From UBA4416 sp964543545 (GTDB lineage: Bacteria; Bacteroidota; Bacteroidia; B-17B0; Aurantibacillaceae), in assembly GCA_964543545.1 (NCBI GenBank), contig CAZIYT010000001.1:1302001-1366000 (forward strand): a DNA stretch of 64,000 nt, given 5' to 3'. Within the stretch, counting starts at the first letter, position 1. Each line of letters opens with the position of its first letter. The position numbers and the translations under genes are program-made. Under the pieces are notes generated by a model that saw only the letters and a program-made list of their open reading frames with translations, did no database searches and was not told where the DNA came from. Shown here in pieces: positions 57,998-64,000 of this stretch.

Positions 57998-59431
57998 CTA
58001 AAATTTAAACAAATCACTTAGTACGATATTTTTCACGCCAAGGTTGGTTGCATGGCTGTTGGGCTTTACCCCGTAAGTACTGATAAATGTCAGGAATAAG
58101 GCCTTCCTGGTTTTCATTTCTTTTGCAAAAGCAAGCAGCTTATTTTCCAATATCGCCGCATAGCTTTTGGTAATCTCAAATTCATCATTGCAGAACTTTA
58201 GCTCACACACATTGACGGAGTGATCGGCTCTGTCGATGAACAGGTCGACCTGTGCGCCTTTCAGCCTGCTTTTAAAGAGCCATTGGCTTTGATAGGTTGA
58301 GACGTCCGAAATGCCGAGAGCTGCCTTGATCTGTTGGATGTGCTTCAGGCAAATGGTTTCGAAGGCAAAGCCCGACCATACCTTGTAAGCATGAGAAGAG
58401 GTAATATGCGTCCAGGTAGATTTTGTCGGGAGCTTATTGTTCTTTATGAATTTCAGATAGAAGAGAGAATACTCATCCGAAAGCCTGTAAACCGTATCTT
58501 TTACGGTTTTTTGAGGAGGCACGAGGTAGTCTACAAATCCGCTCTGGATCAGTTCTTCCAAAACGTCTGTGATATAGCCACCCGATTTTAAGCCTGTTTT
58601 CCGGATGATCTCATTTCTGTTGAAGCCCGAATACCGGGAAGCCAGGGCCTGGATGATTTTTTTGTGAACGGAAGAGTGATCGAACAAGGATGTATAGAGT
58701 TTCTCAAATTCCGAGTAGAGTAATCCCGTTGGCTTAAAGCAGGTGTTTTCAATATTCTGAGCGGCGCTGAGGCCGGGCTTCATTTCATTGAGGTAATGAG
58801 GGACGCCTCCAAAGCACATATATACCTGCGTGAGCTGGTAGTGGTTTAGTTTTATTTTCTTGCTGATCAGGTATTGCTCCGTTTCATGCAGGTTGAATGG
58901 CAAAAGCCTGATCTGCTGCGTGACACGGTTGTGCAGCCCGCCTTTATTAAAAATGATTTTATTGATCATCCAGGCGGCTGCCGATCCGCAAACCACGACG
59001 ATGATATTGTTTTGCCGGCTTGCCCAGGTATTCCAGAAATAATCGAGCGCCTGCAGAAAGCCGGAATGCATGGTGTCGAGCCAGGGTAGCTCATCGAAGA
59101 ACACCACTTTTTTCTCTTTGCCTTTTTTGCTAAGCAAGAGGGATTTTAGCTGTTCGAAGGCTTCAAACCAGTTGCCTGGCCGCTCCGGGGTTTTCCTGCT
59201 TTTTTCCGTGATGGCGATGTGAAAATTGCCAAGCTGTTGTGTCATGGAGGTATTGAGCGTTCCTGAAAATTCGAACACCAATTGCTTGTGGTAGGCATTC
59301 CGGATCAGGAATGTTTTCCCTACACGCCTTCTTCCATATACGGCAATCAACTCTGATTGTGGAGAAGTGAGCGCGCTTTTTAAAGTAGCAAGCTCTTCTT
59401 TTCTTCCGGTTATTTTCTGTGATTCAGGCAT
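57998..59431 (-). CDS. AAA-type ATPase with DUF234 C-terminal domain
   Basis: A 477-residue protein of the archaeal-type ATPase family found in bacteria. Walker A is VYGRRRVGKTFLI (residues ~31-43), Walker B VVFFDELPWLD (~108-118), sensor region VVVCGSAAAWMI. Then a winged-helix-like region (FNRNEIIRKTGLKSGGYITD) and the DUF234 domain with a nuclease-like core (SGFAFETICLKHI, KGAQVDLFIDRADHSVNVCE). Its chromosomal role is unknown. Both flanks carry the same hairpin (57960, 59443), making a discrete ~1.5-kb cassette. Confidence 0.9.
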   Translation of the reverse strand: MPESQKITGRKEELATLKSALTSPQSELIAVYGRRRVGKTFLIRNAYHKQLVFEFSGTLNTSMTQQLGNFHIAITEKSRKTPERPGNWFEAFEQLKSLLLSKKGKEKKVVFFDELPWLDTMHSGFLQALDYFWNTWASRQNNIIVVVCGSAAAWMINKIIFNKGGLHNRVTQQIRLLPFNLHETEQYLISKKIKLNHYQLTQVYMCFGGVPHYLNEMKPGLSAAQNIENTCFKPTGLLYSEFEKLYTSLFDHSSVHKKIIQALASRYSGFNRNEIIRKTGLKSGGYITDVLEELIQSGFVDYLVPPQKTVKDTVYRLSDEYSLFYLKFIKNNKLPTKSTWTHITSSHAYKVWSGFAFETICLKHIQQIKAALGISDVSTYQSQWLFKSRLKGAQVDLFIDRADHSVNVCELKFCNDEFEITKSYAAILENKLLAFAKEMKTRKALFLTFISTYGVKPNSHATNLGVKNIVLSDLFKF

Positions 59432-59442
59432 TATTTTATATT

Positions 59443-59493
59443 TTTCAGATACGCCAAATCTACGAAAAAAAGTGAGATTTGGCGTATCTGAAA
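59443..59493. repeat. Left-flank hairpin of the ATPase gene
   Basis: TTTCAGATACGCCAAATCT (59443-59461), a 13-base loop (59462-59474), and AGATTTGGCGTATCTGAAA (59475-59493): 19-bp perfect arms. It lies 12-62 bp upstream of the ATPase start and shares its 12-bp core with the hairpin at 57960. Confidence 0.9.
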
Positions 59494-59519
59494 TTTTGTT
59501 ATGAGCTACTGATTTTTGA

Positions 59520-59648
59520 AGGTGGGCTGAAAAACAGACCTCCCGGGGCTATTTCAACGCGGTGCAGGCAGCGTTTCTTGAGCCGGGTAACGCCACTTTA
59601 TTGGGAACAGACCCGGGAATGGACCCGAAAGGAGTTAAGCAATTGTAA
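59520..59648 (+). pseudogene. Possible gene fragment (C-terminal ~42 codons)
   Basis: In one frame from 59520 to TAA at 59648 the translation reads as a convincing protein tail (…GYFNAVQAAFLEPGNATL… DPKGVKQL). It has no start codon and begins just after an in-frame stop, 27 bp right of the ATPase hairpin. GC is higher here than in the flanking ATPase gene. It could be a relic of a gene interrupted by the hairpin cassette. Weak. The rest of the gap 59432-59733 contains the hairpin and an AT-rich leader for aspS. Confidence 0.25.
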
Positions 59649-59733
59649 AAAGCTCTGAAATCCCTCCATATTTTGGAAAAACGGACCGGATATATTCGGA
59701 AATTTAGGTAAATTTGACCTTTAAATTTTTACT

Positions 59734-61515
59734 ATGTTACGGACACATACCTGCGGAGAATTACGATTATCAGACCTTAACAAAGAAGTGAGCCTGAGCG
59801 GCTGGGTGCAAAAAGTAAAAGACCTTGGCGGTCTTACCTTTATCGACCTGAGAGACCGTTATGGCATCACACAGTTGGCCTTTAATTCCGATTCTGCCGA
59901 AGAGATTCTTAACACCGTGAAAACGCTGGGACGCGAATTTGTGATCCAGGCAAGCGGAACCGTGATCGAACGCGAAAGCAAAAACAAAAACAATCCTACC
60001 GGCGAAATTGAAATTAAGGTGAAAGCGCTGAAAGTGCTGAATGCCTCGCAAACACCGCCTTTCACAATTGAAGATAATACCGATGGCGGCGATGAGCTGC
60101 GCATGAAATACCGCTACCTCGATCTGCGCCGCAACGAGGTGCGTAAGAATTTAGAGCTGCGTCACCGCATGGCTATCGAAACGCGCAACTACCTCGATAA
60201 ATTAAATTTCCTGGAAGTGGAAACGCCGGTGCTCATCAAATCGACACCGGAAGGCGCGCGCGATTTCGTGGTGCCAAGCCGTATGAATAAAGGGCAGTTT
60301 TACGCCCTGCCGCAATCGCCGCAAACCTTTAAGCAATTGCTGATGGTGGCGGGCTTCGACCGATACTACCAGATCGTAAAATGCTTTAGGGACGAGGATC
60401 TCAGGGCCGACAGGCAGCCGGAGTTCACGCAGATCGACTGCGAGATGAGCTTTGTGGAGCAACAGGATATCCTCGATACTTTCGAAGGATTGGTGCGTCA
60501 TTTATTCAAAGCAGTTAAGAACATTGAGATGCCTTATGTGCCGCACATGACTTATGCGGACGCCATGAAATTTTACGGCAACGATAAGCCCGATACGCGT
60601 TTTGAGATGAAGTTTGTAGAATTGAATGGTATCGTGAAAGGAAAGAATTTCAAAGTATTTGATGAAGCGGAGCTGGTAGTCGCTATTTGTGCCAAAGGCG
60701 CCGCAGAATATACCCGCAAGCAGCTGGATGAATTGACGGAGTGGGTAAAACGTCCGCAGATCGCTGCGACCGGCCTGGTTTATGCACGTCATAACGCCGA
60801 CGGTACCATCAAATCGAGCGTAGATAAATTCTATAACGAAGAAGAATTAAAAACATGGGCGGAAGCCTGTGGGTCTGCTCCCGGCGACCTGATCTTAGTG
60901 TTGGCAGGAGCGGAAGAGAAAACGCGCAAGGCGATGAGCGAGCTGCGACTCGAAATGGGCGCGCGCCTCGGTTTAAGAGATAAGAATACATTTTCGGCTT
61001 TATGGGTCGTTGATTTTCCTTTGCTGGAGTGGAACGATGGTGATCCTAACTTACTGGCTTCTCTTGCCGGCAGGTGGCATGCCAAGCACCATCCTTTTAC
61101 ATCGCCGAACCCGGCAGACTTCCATTTGCTGACAAGTGACCCGGGAGCTGTACGTGCTAATGCCTATGACCTCGTGATCAATGGGGTGGAGATTGGCGGT
61201 GGCAGTATCCGGATCCACGACCGCGAATTGCAGGCGCAGATGTTTGACCTGTTAGGATTCAGTAAGGAAGAGGCACAGAAGCAATTCGGCTTTTTAATGA
61301 ATGCTTTCGAATTTGGAGCGCCTCCGCATGGCGGTCTGGCTTTCGGCTTCGACAGGCTGTGTTCCTTATTTGGTGGCAGCGACAGCATCCGCGATTTTAT
61401 CGCCTTCCCGAAGAACAACTCGGGTCGTGATGTGATGATCGACAGCCCGAGCGAGATCAGCGATGAGCAATTGAAGGAGCTTTCTATTTTATCGACGGCC
61501 GGCGCTAACAACTAA
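59734..61515 (+). CDS. aspS: Aspartate--tRNA ligase
   Basis: A 593-residue class IIb aspartyl-tRNA synthetase. N-terminal OB-fold anticodon domain (HTCGELRLSDLNKEVSLSGW), motif 2 (FRDEDLRADRQPEFTQID), the bacterial GAD insertion (~290-400), and motif 3 (GGLAFGFDRLCSLFGG). Bacterial-type length. It is the first gene of a tight run with the TSUP, mltG and DEAD-like genes, joined by 1-bp overlaps and a 1-bp gap. Confidence 0.97.
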   Translation: MLRTHTCGELRLSDLNKEVSLSGWVQKVKDLGGLTFIDLRDRYGITQLAFNSDSAEEILNTVKTLGREFVIQASGTVIERESKNKNNPTGEIEIKVKALKVLNASQTPPFTIEDNTDGGDELRMKYRYLDLRRNEVRKNLELRHRMAIETRNYLDKLNFLEVETPVLIKSTPEGARDFVVPSRMNKGQFYALPQSPQTFKQLLMVAGFDRYYQIVKCFRDEDLRADRQPEFTQIDCEMSFVEQQDILDTFEGLVRHLFKAVKNIEMPYVPHMTYADAMKFYGNDKPDTRFEMKFVELNGIVKGKNFKVFDEAELVVAICAKGAAEYTRKQLDELTEWVKRPQIAATGLVYARHNADGTIKSSVDKFYNEEELKTWAEACGSAPGDLILVLAGAEEKTRKAMSELRLEMGARLGLRDKNTFSALWVVDFPLLEWNDGDPNLLASLAGRWHAKHHPFTSPNPADFHLLTSDPGAVRANAYDLVINGVEIGGGSIRIHDRELQAQMFDLLGFSKEEAQKQFGFLMNAFEFGAPPHGGLAFGFDRLCSLFGGSDSIRDFIAFPKNNSGRDVMIDSPSEISDEQLKELSILSTAGANN

Positions 61516-62321
61516 TGGAAATTGTCGGCTTCATAGCATTTTTGTGCATCGGCCTGATCCTCGGCCTCATCGGCGGCGGCGGCTCTATTCTCGGTGTTCC
61601 GGTATTGGTGTATATCATGTGCTATAGTGCAGATATCGCTACCGGTTATTCCCTGTTCATTGTAGGCCTCACCTCCCTGATCGGTGCGCTGGCCTATCTT
61701 CGCAAGGGAGAGATCAGTGCAGAAGCCATCATCCAGTTTGCCATCGCTTCCTTAACCACCGTGTTCTGTGTCCGTAAATTTGTAATGCCTGCCATTCCCC
61801 AGGAAATGACCATTGCGGGCATCGGTATTTCCAAACATGTTCTCATCATGGTATTGTTTGCTATCCTCATTTTGTGCTCCTCTTATAGCATGATCAAAAA
61901 AAGAAAGTATAACCGCGTGAATGAAGTGAAATGGGATGAGTTTGCCAGGAGCCCGATGGGCGTGCCTTTCGTGATTTTCTTAGGAGTAGCGGTTGGCTTT
62001 ATCACGGGCTTTGTGGGTGCCGGCGGTGGCTTTATCATCGTTCCGGTATTGATCTTTTTTTTACGCCTGAGCTTTAAGAAAGCAGTGGGGACGTCGTTGT
62101 GTATTATCGCACTCAATTCATTGATTGGCTTCACGGGAAATATCGGCAGCCAGCATATCGACTGGCCTTTCCTGTTTACGATCTCTGCGATCTGCGCGGC
62201 AGGCATTCTCATCGGGAGCCTGCTTTCCAGTAAAGTGTCGTCCCAGAAGCTGCGTCCGGCCTTCGGTTGGTTTACGCTGGTAGTTGGCATATTTGTATTA
62301 GTAAAAGAGTTGGTATTATAA
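61515..62321 (+). CDS. TSUP-family (TauE/SafE) membrane transporter
   Basis: A 268-residue permease with about eight membrane helices in two repeats, each opening with a glycine-rich turn (IGGGGSILGVPVLVYI; VGAGGGFIIVPVLIFF). TauE/SafE proteins export sulfite or organosulfur compounds. The ATG overlaps the aspS stop by one base. Its substrate cannot be read from sequence. Confidence 0.9.
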   Translation: MEIVGFIAFLCIGLILGLIGGGGSILGVPVLVYIMCYSADIATGYSLFIVGLTSLIGALAYLRKGEISAEAIIQFAIASLTTVFCVRKFVMPAIPQEMTIAGIGISKHVLIMVLFAILILCSSYSMIKKRKYNRVNEVKWDEFARSPMGVPFVIFLGVAVGFITGFVGAGGGFIIVPVLIFFLRLSFKKAVGTSLCIIALNSLIGFTGNIGSQHIDWPFLFTISAICAAGILIGSLLSSKVSSQKLRPAFGWFTLVVGIFVLVKELVL

Positions 62322-63370
62322 TGGCAAAGGGTAAAGGAAAATACGGTAAGATCATTTTGTTCGTGTTCCTGATAGGGCTGGGTGCAGGTGGCTACTGGGC
62401 TTACAAGAATGTATTCAAAAGTAATGTACACCTGAACGGTAAGAAGTTTACCTATATCTATATTCCTACGGGCGCCAAATTCGAGGATGTGCTCGATGAG
62501 CTTTACTCACAAAATATCATCGACGATCATGAGAGCTTTGAGTGGATGGCGAAGGAAATGGATCTTCCGGAAAACGTAAATCCCGGCAAATACAGGATTG
62601 GCGCGGATATGAGCAACCGTTCCATTGTCAAGATGATCGTGAACGGCAAGCAGGAAAAAGTAAAGCTGTTCTTCAATTCGCAGATCCGCACCAAAGAGCA
62701 GTTCATGGCTTATGTGACAGAAAAGCTGGAAATAGAGCTCGGAGACCTGGAGGAATATTGCTCCAATGAAGAAGTGCTGGGAGAGAAGTACGGGCTTAAC
62801 TCTGACAATTTTATGTGCCTGATCGTACCGGAAAGCTATGAGGTGAACTGGACCACACACATCGACGATTTTTTTGAGATCCTGAAAAAGAGCTATGACG
62901 AGGTATGGACGAAAGAGCGGAGAAACAAAGCGAAAGCCATTGGCTACTCGGTTCCGGAAGTGATCACGCTGGCCTCTATTGTGCAAAGCGAAAGTGCCAT
63001 CAAAAGCGAGCAGCAAAAAATTGCAGGCGTTTATATCAACCGTCTCAAAAAGGATATGAAGTTGCAGGCCGATCCTACCATTGTGTTTGCCAACCAATCC
63101 TTTGAGGTGCAGCGGGTGCTGTCTTCGGATAAGGACATCGATTCACCATACAATACCTACATGTACAAAGGCCTTCCTCCGGGCCCGATCTGCCTGGTGA
63201 CAACGGCTGCGGTTGACGCCGTTCTGAATTATACCAAACACGATTACATTTTCTTCTGTGCCAAATGTGATTTCAGCGGCTACTCCAGGTTTACCAGCGA
63301 TTACGCCGAGCACCAGAAGAATGCCAAAGAATACCAGAATGCCTTAAATGAAAGAGGGATCAAACGCTAG
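62321..63370 (+). CDS. mltG: Endolytic transglycosylase MltG
   Basis: A 349-residue inner-membrane protein: an N-terminal membrane helix (IILFVFLIGLGAGGYWAY), a LysM-like region, and the YceG/MltG domain (ASIVQSESAIKSEQQKIAGV, LQADPTIVFAN, YNTYMYKGLPPGPIC). MltG cleaves glycan strands and is thought to end peptidoglycan polymerisation. The catalytic Glu is taken as the one in QSES; the first Glu of the E. coli 'ExE' pair is Gln here, as in other Bacteroidota. ATG 62321 overlaps the previous stop by 1 base. Confidence 0.93.
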   Translation: MAKGKGKYGKIILFVFLIGLGAGGYWAYKNVFKSNVHLNGKKFTYIYIPTGAKFEDVLDELYSQNIIDDHESFEWMAKEMDLPENVNPGKYRIGADMSNRSIVKMIVNGKQEKVKLFFNSQIRTKEQFMAYVTEKLEIELGDLEEYCSNEEVLGEKYGLNSDNFMCLIVPESYEVNWTTHIDDFFEILKKSYDEVWTKERRNKAKAIGYSVPEVITLASIVQSESAIKSEQQKIAGVYINRLKKDMKLQADPTIVFANQSFEVQRVLSSDKDIDSPYNTYMYKGLPPGPICLVTTAAVDAVLNYTKHDYIFFCAKCDFSGYSRFTSDYAEHQKNAKEYQNALNERGIKR

Positions 63371-63371
63371 C

Positions 63372-63992
63372 ATGAATATCTTTACTGAAAAACTGAACAA
63401 GAATCTCGCGAAGTCTTTGCTGGAGAATCATTTCGAAGAGCCCCTGGAGCTCCAGACCACTGCTATCCGGAAGATCAACAGCGGCTCGGACGTCATCGTG
63501 GAGGCGCCCATGGGATCGGGCAGAAGCAGCACCATTGTGATCAGCACCCTGCATAAGCTGCAGGCTTCTTTTGAAGATGCGCCGCGGGCACTCATCATTG
63601 TGGCCGACAAGGAAGCGGCTATAGCGATGAAGGAGCAATTTGCGCTTTTAGGAAGTTATACCAACCTGCGGGTGCATGCGGCACATGAGGGAGAAAAGAT
63701 CGATAAGCTGGCGGAGTCGATCTACTTTGGTTCGGATGTGGTGATCGGAACACCGGCGCGGATCCTCGAGCTCTATTTCAAAAAGAATCTCAACATCAAT
63801 AAAATAAAATTATTTGCGCTCGACGATGCGGAGCTCATGATCAAAAATGCCAACCAGGGCCAGATCGACCGCCTGGCGCTGAGCTTGCCGAAATGCCAGC
63901 ATTTGGTATTTACAACGGATTATAGTACTAAAGTGGAGCGATTGATTGAGAAGTTCATTGTGGCGCCCCAGTTCATCAGTCTCGAAGGCTGA
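63372..63992 (+). CDS. Single-domain DEAD-box-like protein with degenerate motifs
   Basis: A 206-residue protein equal to the first RecA-like domain of a DEAD-box RNA helicase. It has the Q motif (LELQTTAIRK), a changed Walker A (APMGSGRSS: Lys to Arg), motif Ia (IIVADKEAA region), motif Ib (IGTPARILELY), and LFALDDAELM in place of DEAD. There is no second RecA-like domain. The lost Walker lysine makes ATP hydrolysis doubtful. A normal stop (TGA at 63990-63992) ends it. It follows mltG by 1 bp and probably forms its last co-transcribed gene within the window. Confidence 0.82.
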   Translation: MNIFTEKLNKNLAKSLLENHFEEPLELQTTAIRKINSGSDVIVEAPMGSGRSSTIVISTLHKLQASFEDAPRALIIVADKEAAIAMKEQFALLGSYTNLRVHAAHEGEKIDKLAESIYFGSDVVIGTPARILELYFKKNLNINKIKLFALDDAELMIKNANQGQIDRLALSLPKCQHLVFTTDYSTKVERLIEKFIVAPQFISLEG

Positions 63993-64000
63993 TTGCGTCA

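Noticed and set aside
1..64000. Prophage, IS element or restriction-modification system
   Set aside because: No integrase, transposase, phage structural gene or R-M signature was seen; the mobile-like modules found are the GIY-YIG unit and the hairpin-flanked ATPase.

Overview
The window is a chromosomal segment of a Bacteroidota bacterium, close to 48% GC by eye. The assignment rests on type IX secretion (T9SS) hallmarks (a giant PKD-repeat protein with a gliding-motility C-terminal domain, a PorP/SprF-like protein, a PorE-like OmpA protein and a type A sorting tail), many MKT/MKK-type signal peptides, Bacteroidota -7 promoter boxes (TAnnTTTG), Shine-Dalgarno-poor starts and a flexirubin-type ketosynthase group. 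I cannot name a genus. No prophage, IS transposase, rRNA operon or CRISPR array is visible.

Layout. 1-10 kb holds stress and regulation genes: an Old Yellow Enzyme plus aldo/keto reductase pair behind a TGTGA-N6-TCACA site; a cytochrome c lipoprotein; an AhpD-like protein next to an ECF41-type sigma factor, with a matching promoter; two SRPBCC paralogs with an internally deleted DHFR-family gene; a GlxA-type regulator; a YCII protein next to a Crp/Fnr regulator; and an AT-rich methyltransferase. 10-24 kb has tRNA-Arg, an M23/YkuD fusion, a T9SS-exported SGNH/PKD protein, a repeat field, a GIY-YIG gene between a tRNA-Asn gene and a partial copy of that tRNA's 3' half, a sugar kinase, Usp and AsmA-like genes, fbp, and the yceD-rpmF pair. 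24-30 kb is a ketosynthase/ACP/chain-length-factor group ending in a polysaccharide deacetylase.

30-36 kb carries lipoproteins, two unknown proteins with an HD hydrolase, and an ECF sigma - small protein - ClpP operon. 36-44 kb is a T9SS surface-adhesin locus (PKD giant, M43 metalloprotease, PorE-like, PorP/SprF-like). 44-49 kb has an SDR, two glycosyltransferases and a multi-spanning TPR protein. 49-56 kb has a glycine-zipper lipoprotein, a 50-residue Cys-rich protein, DAHP synthase/chorismate mutase, GNAT, alpha/beta hydrolase, a membrane J-domain protein and a peptide-binding lipoprotein. 56-64 kb has a biotin-carrier protein, a Tat-type superoxide dismutase, an AAA/DUF234 ATPase flanked by matching hairpins, and an aspS-TSUP-mltG-DEAD operon.

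The loci I find most unusual are the GIY-YIG/tRNA-Asn module (14064-14539), the hairpin-flanked ATPase (57960-59493), the sigma-ClpP operon (33358-34722), the operator shared by two stress genes, and the compact ketosynthase group. All functions are read from sequence and family knowledge; no database search was run.
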